Source: Cinnamomum chago (Eukaryota > Streptophyta > Magnoliopsida > Laurales > Lauraceae). Taken from it: a stretch of 64,000 bases of DNA. Below, in pieces: positions 9,199-20,574 of the stretch. Every line of letters begins with the position of its first letter. Position 1 is the first letter of the stretch. The position numbers were made by a program, and so were the translations under genes. The notes under the pieces are model-generated. The model did no database searches and was not told the origin of the DNA. It saw nothing but the letters and a program-made list of their open reading frames with translations. The stretch is taken from the NCBI GenBank assembly GCA_038049695.1, contig CP142457.1, positions 21,280,501 to 21,344,500 on the forward strand, read 5' to 3'.

Positions 9199-10814
9199 CG
9201 GAAGGGCGATCGTGCTGGCAAGGGTTTGTTCGTGGATTGTGATGGTGTTTTGTATGATCATTTTGAGGAATCTGAACACGATGTAAAGGAGGGTGGTAAC
9301 TCACCGGAGGAACAGGTTGAGGGTGATGACGGACCACTGCTGGTAGTACGGAGGACCTGTTTCACGCCCCGAGAGGTGGACGGCGACAGATGGCTTCGTA
9401 ATAATATCTTCCGGTCCACCTGTACTATTAGTGGAAAGGTGTGCCGCTTTGTCATTGATGCAGGCAGTTGTGAGAATGTGATTGCGGAAGATGCTGTTCA
9501 CAAGTTGGGGTTACCGACTGAAGAACATCCAAATCCCTACAAGTTGTCATGGTTAAAGAAAGGAAATGAGGTTACAGTCTCTAAACGCTGCTTAGTTCCT
9601 CTTTCAATTGGTTCTACTTATAAAGATAAAATCTGGTGTGATGTGGTTCGCATGGATGCATGTCATGTTTTATTGGGAAGGCCATGGCAATATGATAGAA
9701 GTGTCTCACATGATGGACGAAGTAATACTTATAACTTCATGTTTAATAACGTGAAGATCGTGCTTATACCCAAAAGAGAGGTGGTACCCAAACGAATAGT
9801 GGGGGAGGGATCCAACCTCTTATCTATGAGCCGATTCATTAAAGAAGTATCGGAGACCGGGGTTGTGTATGTGTTGTTAGGGAAAGACCATACTGTCGAG
9901 GGTGAGACTCCGAAACTTGTTCAAGAAATAATCGATGAGTACCAGGATGTGTTTCCTAGTGACCTACCAGCAGGATTACCACCATTAAGGGACATTCAAC
10001 ATCAGATTGATCTAGTCCCCGGGTCTAACCTGCCCAATCGGCCCCATTATCGGATGAGTCCTAGGGAACACGAGGAGTTGCGGCGTCAGGTAGAAGAATT
10101 ATTGGCTAAGGGACACATCAAAGAGAGTCTTAGTCCTTGTGCTGTACCAGCGCTGCTTACACCGAAGAAGGATGGCTCCTGGCGTATGTGTGTCGACAGT
10201 CGGGCGATCAATAAGATCACAGTTCGGTATCGCTTCCCTATCCCTCGGTTGGATGACTTATTGGACCAGTTGAGTGGAGCTACTGTATTTAGTAAACTGG
10301 ATTTGAAAAGTGACTATCACCAGATTCGGATTCGGGAGGGTGACGAATGGAAGACAGCCTTCAAGACTCGTGAGGGGTTATACGAGTGGCTAATGATGCC
10401 TTTTGGGCTTTCTAATGCCCCCAGCACTTTTATGCGAGTGATGAACCAAGTGTTCCGCCCTTTCATTGGAAAATTTCTCATCGTTTATTTCGATGATATA
10501 TTGATTTATAGTGCTACTCCAGTTGTGCATCTTCAGTACTTGCGCGATGTTCTTTCATTGATGCGCAAGAACAAGTTTTTTGTTGCTGCCAGTAAATGCT
10601 CATTCATGACGGACAGCATTTTGTTCCTCGGTTACGTCGTCTCGAAAGACGGTATTTGTGTGGATGAGTCCAAGGTGGACGCAGTCAGACAGTGGCCGTT
10701 GCCAGCGAATCTTCATGAAGTACGTAGCTTTCATGGCTTAGTGTCATTCTATCGGCGATTTATTCCTAACTTCAGTACAATAATGGCACCAGTTACAGAC
10801 TGTATGAAGGGGGG
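9199..10814 (+). pseudogene. Protease and reverse transcriptase region of the gypsy element
   Basis: This is one long open frame, continuous with the zinc knuckle. The aspartic protease core is FVIDAGSCENVI (about 9448-9483). It is followed by the VLLGRPWQYD segment conserved in gypsy proteases, then a reverse transcriptase with PKKDGSWRMCVDSRAINK, FSKLDLKSDYHQIR, MPFGLSNAPSTF and the catalytic box YFDDILIYS (about 10485-10511). The typical FLGYVVSKDGICVD connection follows. The frame is lost at a run of six G at 10809-10814, where one base appears missing; RNase H continues in another frame. The clade is chromovirus-like (CRM/Galadriel/Reina range) by overall appearance; I cannot assign it further. 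Confidence 0.93.
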
Positions 10815-12635
10815 ACATTTTCCTGGTCAGAGGCCGCGACAGAGGCTTTTCACAAGATCAAACAGACACTTACCTCTGCACCTGTTCTCACATTGCCAGA
10901 CTTTTCTCAGCCATTCGAGCTGCACTGTGATGCTTCCAAGGTTGGCATTGGGGCGGTTCTAAGTCAGAACGGTAGGCCCGTTGCATTTTTTAGTGAGAAG
11001 TTGAACGGGGCCAAATTGACGTACAACACTTACGATGTGGAATTTTATGTTGTGGTCCAAGCCCTGAAGCATTGGCGATCCTACTTGTCCTATAAAGAGT
11101 TCATCTTGTATTCTGACCATGATGCCTTGAAGCACATCAATAATCAAGATAAACTCTCAGCTAGGCATGCTGGGTGGGCCGCTTAGTTGCAGCAGTTCAC
11201 ATTTGTCATCAAACATAAGTCTGGAGCACTGAACAGGGTGGCTGATGCCCTTAGTCAGCGTGCTTCTTTACTTACGGCTATGTGCACCAAGGTACTCGGT
11301 TTTGAATCATTCCGTGATTTATTGTCCACTGACCCCTACGTTGCACCTATTGTGAGTGATGTTATGGCAGGCAACCGATCTGATTTTTTGCTGCACGACG
11401 GATTCTTATTCAAAGGAAATCAACTATGTGTTCCAGAGTCTAGCCTCCGCTTGAAAATCATCAAGGAACTACATGATGAGGGTCACATGGGGCGTGATAA
11501 AACGTTACTGGCAGTAATGAGATCCTACTATTGGCCATCTATGCGAAAGGAAATTACTAAATTCGTGGAGGGGTGTCGCATCTGCCAAGTCTCTAAGAGT
11601 ATAGCGACAAATGCTGGTTTGTATATGCCGTTACCTGTGCCGAACCAACCATGGGTCGATGTGAGTATGGATTTTGTTTTAGGACTACCTCGAACACAGC
11701 GAGGTATGGATTCCATTTATGTGGTAGTGGACAGGTTTTCAAAAATGGCGCATTTCATCGCGTGCAAGAAGACGACAGACGCTGTCAATGTGGCACAGTT
11801 GTATTTTCGGGAAATATACCGACTTCATGGACTGCCAATGTCTATTGTTTCTGATAGGGACACCCGGTTCCTTAGCCATTTCTGGCGCAGTTTGTGGCGT
11901 CTTGCTAACACCAAGCTAGATTTTAGCAGTGTGTATCATCCTCAGACTGATGGGCAGATGGAGGTTGTCAATCGTTCGTTGGGTAATTTACTTCGTAGCT
12001 TGGTGGGAGATCATTTGAAGTCATGGGATCAGAAATTATATCAAGCTGAATTCGCCTACAATCGTTCTGTTAATCGTAGCACGAGTTTTAGTCCTTTTTT
12101 CATCAACTGCGGCTACAACCCGAGATCCCCGCTTGATTTAGCTCCAGTTCCTGACCTCCAGCGTACTCCTAAAAAGGCTGAAGATTTAATTACTGCGATT
12201 CAAGGCGTGCACAAAACCACGCAACAGCATCTATTGGAAGCCACTGCCAAGTACAAACATTCTGCTGATCAGAAACGCCGCCTTGTAGAATTTGAGGTTG
12301 GAGATTTCGTTTGGGCCATTTTGACAAAAGATCGGTTTTCTGTAGGGGAGTATAATAAACTGGCAGCAAGAAAAATTGGTCCGTTGGAGATCATAGCAAA
12401 GATTAATTCCAATGCTTACAGATTAAAGCTCCCAAGTCATATCCGCACTTCCGATGTTTTCAATGTCAAACACCTTGTGCCATATCATGGTGACAGTTCA
12501 GAGGATGAGCCCGTGAATTCGAGGGCGAATTCTCTCCCACCTGGCGGGAATGATGTAGTCCAGACCAAAGCAGAGGAATACATGGATGCAGTGGATCGAA
12601 GTAAGGCCCACCGTGCAGGGCCCAAACGATACTAG
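10815..12635 (+). pseudogene. RNase H and integrase region of the gypsy element
   Basis: After the G-run shift the frame continues with RNase H (FELHCDASKVGIGAVLSQ, then YSDHDALKHI). A TAG at 11184-11186 interrupts it inside the RNase H end. The integrase follows with the zinc-binding residues H-x3-H (ELHDEGHMGRDKT) and C-x2-C (CRICQ). Its core has D in MDFVLGLP, D in VSDRDTRF, and E in DGQMEVVNRSL. The C-terminal segment GPLEIIAKINSNAYRL is followed by HLVPYHGD. No clear chromodomain is seen after it. Stop codon TAG is at 12633-12635. Integrase itself has an open frame, but the upstream breaks prevent a complete polyprotein. Confidence 0.92.
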
Positions 12636-13130
12636 GCCCAAATTTGGGTTTTGGAGTCAGAATCGCGAAAGGAGCCCCATTCTGGAACGGAAACGGCAAA
12701 ATCTTCAAGATCCATTCCTTCGCAAGGGACTCCTCATTTTTAGGCCAAATTCCATCGTTTAGGCCTCGAAAAAGGCATTTTTCACTATTTCTAGCAATTT
12801 CTCCATATTTTTGAATAAGTCCAATTCATTATTAGCAGTTTCTATGATTAGGTAGGATTTTCTTGCTATTTATTATGTGTAATAAATCTCGTGATTTGTG
12901 AGATTTAGAAACAACTTCCTATATATTTGATTGTAATCCAGGAATGGAGATTGGCTTAATAATATTGAAAGTTTATTTTAGAGAATTCTTCTCTTTCCCT
13001 ATTGTCTTGGAATTCATTGGAATCAACAAAACAGTAGAACCCATTGTTCCTGGTATTATTCTTGAGAATAATCAACAGGTCTAGTGGGAGATCGGCATCC
13101 GGAAATCATCCACCACCGCTTGCTGCATCA
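12636..13130 (+). mobile_element. 3' LTR of the gypsy element (start not resolved)
   Basis: This is the noncoding tail after pol, nearly identical to 7677-8170, ending GCTGCATCA. The LTR proper must begin somewhere between the stop codon and about 12740, but I could not choose a single purine tract and TG start. It is followed by GTATG at 13131, the candidate target duplication. Confidence 0.8.
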
Positions 13131-13274
13131 GTATGCCAGATTTTCAATTCTACTTGGAATTTAGAAATGGTGATTCGGAGATCCGCCTTCGCAAGTAGAA
13201 AGGCAAGTAGAAAGGAAATCAACCTTTTTCTAACTTTCCATTGCACATATATTTAAGAAAAGAGACAATTTTTA

Positions 13275-13402
13275 AAATGCCGTGAGAGGCGATTTCATTT
13301 TGTTTGCCGTGAAAGGCGATTTTGTGCCATAGGAGGCGATTTGTGCCGTAGAAGGTGATTTTGTGCCATAGAAGGCGATTTTGTGTCGTGAAAGGAGATT
13401 TA
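13275..13402 (+). repeat. Minisatellite of about 21-24-bp units
   Basis: About six copies of GCCGTGAAAGGCGATTTTGT-like units, alternating GCCGTG/GCCATA and AGAGGCG/GAAGGCG, occur in a row. The reverse complement reads AAAATCGCCT repeatedly. Confidence 0.85.
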
Positions 13403-14213
13403 CAAATCTCATCAATGAAGAAAGACAAGAAATGTGATTTTTTGTCTCTTAAAGAAAATACAAAGTACAAAAGAAAAGTGAGAAAGGGAATCTGACTTCT
13501 CAGGAGATTGTGGGGACCAGTTCAGATCGACGGTTGCAAGTCATGTATGGACTTCGCCATCATCCTTCATATGAGAACGCTTAATGCTTTGATTCTTTCG
13601 CTTGGCTTGGACTTCAGTTTTTTTGAGGATAAGGACCAAGGGAATGTCCTATACCCAATAAAAAACGAAGAGACGAGCTGAAGAGTCGCGTCTTGGCCAT
13701 GTTGAATAGGAGAAGAGAAGGTTTTTTCTTGGGGGAGAGTGCCCCCCAAGGAACTTCAATCACCTTTTGGTGTTTGTTGCAGTAGAGTTTCTTGGCCGGT
13801 TGGTGATCTTGGAGCGATCGATGACGATTTCATGCTCTTGACGGCGGATCGGAGATGTCGACAAAGATCAGTCGTTTCCGAGTGTCGAAAATCAGATTTT
13901 CAGGAAATCACAAGGGCTAGCACTCTCGAAACGCGAAAAGAATTGGAAAAAGGGCCTTCCGGCGAAAATCAGGTGACCTGGATTTCCAGGGTCGCCGGCG
14001 ACCATGGGGGGATTTTCCCTTTTGGTCACCGTTTCGTCAGCCGTTTTTCGAGTTTTTTGTTTCCTTTTTTCTCCTGTATTTTTCTTGACATTTTTCCTCA
14101 TTTTTTGGCTTGATTCTCTTGAAGAAAACCTAACGAGAAGTCATGCAAATCAGAGCACAAAGTTTCCTATTTTTTGGAAAAGCTGAAGACTTTGCCGCGC
14201 AGAGTTACCAATT

Positions 14214-14880
14214 TTTGTCAAAAGTCGAAACTAGGTCAAACGATGTCGGAATGACCTGAAATTTGACATGGAGCCTCCTGAGCAGTAAATAAGACCAACC
14301 ATGGGCTTTGGTTTGAGTTTTGAAGTCGTTTGGGGTCCCATTACTGTTAGGCTTGATCTTATTGTGAGGAAGATGTCGCGCTTTGATGTGCGGTCCATCG
14401 ATGTCTGATTGACCTAAAATTTTACGGGAGCCTATTGGAGTCATTTTGAGATGATCCATTAGCTCCGATTTGGATGCCATGGTCCCGGGGTGCTCCGCCA
14501 CCGGTAGCTTTGATTTTCTTTTGGAGCGTCAAAGTCGGGTCAAACGTTGTTGGAATGACCTAAAATTTGACGTGCAGCCCTTTTGAAGCATGTTGAAGCC
14601 GCCTATGTGTTCCGTTTGATGAGTAATGGTCCCGGTGGTTTTCGCCACCAAGAGGTTTGATTTTCTTTCAAAGCGTCAAAGTCGGGTCAAACGTCGTCGG
14701 AATGACCTGAAATTTGATGTGGAGCCTTTTGGAGGTATTTTGAGACCATCCGTGGGTTCTGATCGAAGTTTTGATGTCTTCAACACCGCCGCCGCCAGGA
14801 GCGCCTGTTTGGTTGCCGGAGGAGTGAAGTTAGGCCAAATGATGTTGGAATGGCCCGAAACTTCATGTGAACTCCTCTTT
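14214..14880 (+). repeat. Five diverged tandem units of about 150 bp
   Basis: The word GGAATGACCTGAAATTTGA or a close variant occurs near 14250, 14408, 14552, 14700 and 14850, a spacing of 144-158 bp. It is preceded by AAAGTCGGGTCAAACG and followed by GTGGAGCC and TTTTGAGAC words. Units are quite diverged, implying an old array. Confidence 0.8.
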
Positions 14881-15022
14881 TGGCTGTCTTGAAGGATCTA
14901 TCAGTTTTCAAGTGATTCTGACAAGATCTGATGCTTGAAGTAGCAGTGCCCGTTTGTAGTAGGATGCGGCTTCATGTGGCTTTTTTATGTTGAATAGGCA
15001 AAGTGACATTTTTGGTGTCAAC

Positions 15023-15939
15023 AGTCTTTGTCCCAAGCTTGTCCGGTAAAGCTCCATCCCAATGAGCATCTTTACCATCGTGTAGTATTAATTCTAAAAC
15101 TCACCTGATTGGGCAACCAAGAGAATCTAGAGAAGTCCTTCTTTGGTTTATGTCTCGTATTCCAGCTTGACTGGATTGTTCATTGGGTTGGCCAATGATC
15201 ATGTTTAGGGTTATGGGTATTTTGGTCTTTGTATCGGGGATTTTTTGGAGGTCAAGAAAGCGGAGATTATATATTGATGTAATTGGTAGTCCCTAAACTT
15301 TGAGTGAGAGAGGTGAGAGCTCTCTCTCTCTCTCTCTCTCGTGGTTTCGAACCATGTGGAGGCAGATGTGAGCAAGATTGAGACTTATGGGGAGAGAGTA
15401 GGGCTAAGTGTTAGAGGGTTTGGAATCCTTGTAATGTGTGGAACGCATTTGTCATGGAATATCTGAACTTGGGTTCCATCCCCAATAACCCACATTCGGT
15501 TACAAGAAGATCTCTATGTTGGAGCATAGCCTTCCAAAAGGGGGAATCCGAGCTTTTGACTTTGTACTATTGCACTGAACAATTGTGAAGATATTTATGT
15601 TTCAAGATTCACACCCACAGAAGGTCTAGGCTAGTCCAAAAATGCCATAAGGTTTGGGCTAAGGTGGCTACATTCAACTTATTGGCAATCTTAATCCTAA
15701 GCCACCATGAGTAATTAGCTTTGCAACCTTTTCCCAAGCCATTGGAACCCATTGGCGGCAACTGATTTTCCCGGGCCATAAAATACGAGATTGATATTCA
15801 TGCATAAGCTTCACATGAGTAAGTTTGACTTTATGGTACTCCATTCGTTATGATGGGACATGGGAGAGATGACGACACAAATTGGAAGAGAGTTTTCCCA
15901 TTAAAGGACAAGTTTCGTCCTTTCTAGGTTTGGAACTTA
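15023..15939. other. Unassigned noncoding stretch with CT microsatellite
   Basis: No gene or element is recognised. It holds a (CT)n tract at 15320-15340 and otherwise unique-looking sequence without long open frames. Confidence 0.5.
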
Positions 15940-15948
15940 CTATTTAAT

Positions 15949-16500
15949 GGGAACTTCTATTGGCACCGCACTTTTCTCTTTTCCCACCACACAAAAATAA
16001 AAATAAATTTTTTTTCTAAACTACCCCCCCCCCCCCCGCCTCTCTCCCTCTACCCTCTTCCCTCATCTGCCATCCCTCCCTCTCCCTCCCCCCTCCCAAT
16101 TGCCGGCGGGGAGGGAAGTGCAGCAGCACACAGCTTTCCACCTACTGCTGCAGCCCGATCTAGCTGCCTGTTGTTGCTGCCCGATCTCCCTCCCCGCCGG
16201 CGACTGGGAGGGGGAGGGAGAGGGAGGAAGATGGGGGAATAAAGAAGAGACATGGAAAGGGAGGGAGAGGGAGGAAGAAAGAGGGAGCCCCAGCCCGCCC
16301 TTCTCCCTCCCCGTCGGAGACTAAGAGGGTGGGTGGGGTGGGGTGGGGTGGGGAGAGGGAGGGAGAGAGGATGAGGGAAGAGGGTGGAGAGAGAGAAATG
16401 GAGGAGGGGGAGGGGTAGTTTAGGATTTTTTATTTTTTTTATTTTTTGGTCTTGTAGTGCGATGGGGAAAGAAAAAACCCCGGTGCCAATAGAAGCTCCC
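15949..16500. mobile_element. 552-bp Mutator-like MITE with 9-bp target duplication
   Basis: The left end GGGAACTTCTATTGGCACCG and the reverse complement of the right end GGGAGCTTCTATTGGCACCG differ at one of 20 positions. The inverted similarity continues inward for roughly 80-90 bp to TAAACTACCCC. The element is flanked by perfect 9-bp copies of CTATTTAAT (15940-15948 and 16501-16509). A terminal GGGA and 9-bp duplication are typical of Mutator-like elements. The interior has a poly-C run near 16023-16037 and GC/GA-rich arms around 16050-16420, and no transposase. Confidence 0.9.
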
Positions 16501-16509
16501 CTATTTAAT

Positions 16510-17202
16510 TTAGAGAGGATTATATTTGTGTCTTTAGAGGTGAAATAATCAATGGAGAGTTGGGCCCCTCGGTATTTTATTTTGTTTGAAGAATGCGGGA
16601 TTCCCACTCCTCTTTAACTTTCTTGGGTATGGGCTTAGGAGTTGTGATTGAGAATAGATCAAGGTCCGATTTTCTTGGATTCAGGATTTGACCCGACTCA
16701 TCTCCAAATCGAAAGAGAGTTAAGTGAAATTTCTTAGCCCATTATTGTTTGATAGAGAAGAAAATTAGAACACCATTCGCTTACTGAAGCGGTCCAATTC
16801 GTTTACTTTGGGCCTAAGTTGAGGAAAGATTTTTTAAACCTCAAACTCAACTGATAACGACCTCTTAATGGAGCCTCACCCACCAAAAGGTAGAGGTAAG
16901 ATGAGATTGCATCCCCCCTGACTTAGGCCATGAGAAGGGTAGATAGTGTCTACAACCTTACTATTGATTCTTACCACATATGATAGCTTTGTGACACATA
17001 CCAAAACTCTCCTTGTACCCTCCTCATTGAACACCAAACGAAGATGACATTGCTTTAGGAATCTCCATTAAACACTGTCATATGCTTTTATAATATCCAA
17101 TTTAAGGGCAGCAATATGTCTTTTTCATTTAAATTATTATCTTGGATGTTTATGGTTAAATCTTAAATCCCATGTTATAATACTTGAATTCATCCCAATT
17201 AT
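16510..17202. other. Unassigned noncoding stretch
   Basis: No gene, repeat or transposon end was identified. It separates the MITE from the poly(A) end of the L1 LINE. Confidence 0.5.
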
Positions 17203-19233
17203 TTTTTTTTCTTTTGCTAGGAGGCAAAAGAGAAATAGATTAAGAAGAAAGGCAGAAGAACTAACCCCAAAATTACAGGAGAAACAAAACCAAAGGATCA
17301 AAAGGAACACAATAGAGAAAATAAAAGCCTAGTATGGATTTACAAAGGAGATTGATCTCCTAAAGAATATGTAATAAAATAGAGCAAATGGTTGTTAGAA
17401 GACGTTTGAATCTGAGAAGTGGAGAAATGAAGCCAGTCTTTTATGGATCTCCCAACTCTAAAGTGAGTTGGGTGAGTTCCATTAAAGATGGAGTCATTCC
17501 TAAGAAGCCAGATGGCGTAGATAGCACAAAAGAAAATGGCAGCACAATAGATCCCGTTAACTCTGTCCTGGTGAGCTAAGAAGTTCTTCCAAACGGCGGT
17601 AGGGAAGTATAAAGGACTGCTATGAAGATGGCATTTGAAAGCACTGAAGAGTCAGTTCCAAACTTCAATAGAAAAGGGACAATAGAAGAATAAATGAAGA
17701 TCAAACTCAGAATCTTTATGGCAAAGGTTGCATCTAGAGGATAGGCTTACACCAATCGATTGAGCCCATCATTCTGTTGGAGATTTTCTCGATAGAAGGC
17801 GCCAAGCAAAGCAGGATATGCGAGGTTTCATGGTTGGGCTCTAAACTAAATTGGACTAGGACTTGCACGGAGATCTAGTTTGAGTGATAGACCAGGCTTA
17901 CTTCATGGATAATTCGTCGTTGGAGCTTTTTTTCCAAGAGATGAACTCTTGATAATTATGAGAAGATGATTTGTCCAAGAGAGCATTGGAGATGTAATAT
18001 CTGATGGTGTCTTGAAGATAATCTGGAATATGCCAAGAGCCATTATTGATTAGAGACTCTGTCTTGAGGTTGGGATTTGTAGTTGGGGGAAGAATTTGCA
18101 ATCGGGAGTTCACCTAGCCAGCGGCTGTGCCAAAGACTGATTTTCTTACTATCACAAACTAGCCATTCACTATTTTGGAAGAGAATAGAAGATAGAGCTC
18201 TTATCTTCCTCTAGATGAAGGACCCCGATAAGATGGTATCAGAATTTCAGATAGCACAATGAGAAAAATACTTTGTCTGAAACTAAGTTGGCTGCAAGGA
18301 AGATGCGTGAACCGCTTGCTTAATTAGCCAGGCATCATTAGTTGCTGAAATCCGTCTCAGCCCCATTCCTCCTTCACTTTTGGGAAGGCAAACCACTTTC
18401 CATCACACCAGATTCTGTCTTTTATGACTGGAGCCTGATGACCATAGAAAGTTCCGAAGAAGACTTTCAGAAGGAAAGGGGATTGCTATCATGGCATGGA
18501 GAGGAATAGAGGAAGGAGCATGTCTAACTAGGATCAACCTCCCTGAGAAAGAGAGTAGATTGTTCTTCCAACCCATGAATTTTTCCTATATCACTTCCAC
18601 TAAAGTTGATAAGTGTGATTTTCTTGGTCATCTAATAGAAGGATGCCCAAATCTTTAGAGAGATTTGGCGACCTGTGAATTCCAAAAATTGATTCCCATC
18701 TAAGAACTGTTTTTGGGTTGCACCTACCTAAAACCTTATTGCTTTTTTGGAGGTTGAAGGTTTGACCAACGGCAAGTTGATCGGTTTGGAGAATTGATCT
18801 AATGGGTCTGGCACTAGAGGGGATAGCTTTGGAGAAGATGACTATGTCATCTGCATATAGCAAATGACATACACGGAGCTGGTTGGTGGAAACAAGCAAA
18901 ATTTTGTCATTCATTTGAAGTTTAACTGGGTTCAAACTTAAGATTTCTTCAGCCAAAATGAAAAGGTATGGAGACAGAGGATCCCCTTGATGCAAGCCAC
19001 ATCCTAAACTAAAGGGAAGTTTGTTAATAAGAACTGAGCTAGTAGAGTTACAGACACAAATTTTGATGAGAAGGATCCACCGGTCAGAAAACCCAAAGAA
19101 AAGAAGAGATTTAGACAAAAAATAATAATAATAAACCCAATTGAGTTGGTCAAAAGCTTTGGTAATCTCCAATTTGAGACATGCTGCACCTCCTCTGATG
19201 CTGGAATTTAATTTCTGAAAGAGCTTTGTGGTA
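17203..19233 (-). mobile_element. 5'-truncated L1-type LINE
   Basis: Read on the minus strand, this carries reverse transcriptase motifs (GGAACLKLEITKAFDQLNW, GLHQGDPLSPYLFILAEE, LLYADDIVIFSK) at 19233-18600. After a poorly preserved stretch it carries the C-terminal zinc-binding domain of plant L1 elements at about 17750-17340 (RCNLCHKDS...HLFFYC). One stop replaces a tryptophan in that domain. The 3' end has an A-rich tail (thymine run at 17203-17212 on the plus strand). The endonuclease half is missing, so it is a normal 5'-truncated dead copy. Confidence 0.9.
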
Positions 19234-19660
19234 GCTTATCTTTTATATTGTTTCATAATGATATTTATACTCTTGCATAATTGCCTAGTTCTTCATCCTT
19301 GTTGATTTATTATTCATGCTTATCGTCCAACATCTACTTGATCATACATATTGTGTTACTTTTATATTATGCGTTGCCAAGTCTTTCTCGACTTAATGTT
19401 ATTTTACCTTGATGTTTTAGGTATCAAGTACCCTTCCCTAGTCCCTGAAGATGAAGTGTTCTATGAGACGCCAGAGGCTATAGAGTATGAGTCGGGTGCC
19501 AGTGACGAAGAGTGAGTCACCGAGGCTACAGGAGAGCGCTACATGATCTCTTATGGAGGATACTTCATTTCTTGGTTGTGGTTTTGTAGCTATTGCAATG
19601 AAACATAATATTCCTTTTGTTTGAAACTTAAACATGTATAATGGAGACTTGTTCTATTTG
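19234..19660 (+). other. Unassigned fragment, possibly LTR tail
   Basis: It is short and noncoding. The part near 19420-19520 (GAAGATGAAGTG, GAGTGAGTCACC) is loosely reminiscent of the purine-rich blocks near the 3' ends of the solo LTRs at 26676-29590 and 52238-55036, but the resemblance is weak. Confidence 0.3.
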
Positions 19661-20574
19661 AAAGTTTAAACTATATACCTATGCAAAGTCCTAGAGGGGG
19701 GTGAATAGGACTTATTTAAAGATTTTAATCAAATCAAACAAATTTTAGTCTCAAAATAGAAATTACAAGTAATGAACACAATCAATCATCACTTAGGTTG
19801 GATCACAAGGTATAACTTTGATAATGAGTAACAACGTGATCAAGTGTGCAATTCAAAACATATACAAAGTGATATAATGGTAATTTATATGTCAATCATG
19901 AACACACTAAGCTATAACACATATATAGCTACTTGGGCATGCCAATTTCACATTCATAAAAGATACGCCAATGAGAAGTAAAGCAAGGGGAGATAAACAC
20001 ATCAAAATTCTAGTGGTTTGGTCAACATGGTCTACATCCACTCCCATTATGACCATTCCCTTGGTTTACGGTATTCACTATTTGAGGTTTTCAAAAGGCT
20101 CACCTCTAACGAAATACACCTAAGACTTTTTTTGATATAGTGGTTTGATCACTAAAATCTACTCTACCAATCTATTTTTTACAAGGACAAATCCACTTTA
20201 TAATGTATATGAGTCGAAAATAAAATAAGAGCGATTGCCTCTAAACAATGATGATGCCTTGAGTGTGTAGCTAGATGCTCGGAACCGAAACTCCAAACTT
20301 TAGCCTCCTTGCAATGCTCCTTAGTGCTAAAGATGCTCCTATGAGTACCCAACTAAGAAGTTGAGGAGGTCTAGGTCTAAGGTGATTTGGTTTTACAATG
20401 TGAGCTTGAGAGGATACCCTAGTGAAAGGTAATTCCACTAAACACACTTGTATGAGCTTTGAATGCTCATTGATATGCCTATAAATAGCCTAAGTGCGAG
20501 TGGAGTTGGATTTTGGAAGCTCTTGTGGGGTATTTCTTAGTGGCTAGATTCTGGTAGAAGAGAGTTTTCAAAAT
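19661..20574 (-). mobile_element. LTR fragment resembling copia LTR ends
   Basis: Near 19690, CCTAGAGGGGGGTGAATAGG is the reverse complement of the LTR end type seen at 661-700 (CCTATTCACCCC...CTCTAGGG). This suggests a minus-strand LTR of a related family. No coding sequence is present and the other end is not defined; the hAT element begins at 20575. Confidence 0.5.

Larger units (their letters stand above)
13136..15022. repeat. Repeat-rich noncoding region, possibly an old LTR
   Basis: No coding similarity is seen. It contains a minisatellite (13275-13400) and a five-fold 150-bp repeat (14214-14870). It ends with TTTTTGGTGTCAACA at about 15008-15022, a typical LTR end. I could not find the matching start or a target duplication, so the LTR interpretation is tentative. 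Confidence 0.4.

Noticed and set aside
16050-16607. 185-codon proline/serine-rich frame on the minus strand
   Set aside because: It runs across the purine/pyrimidine-biased interior and right end of the MITE into flank, so it cannot be one gene.
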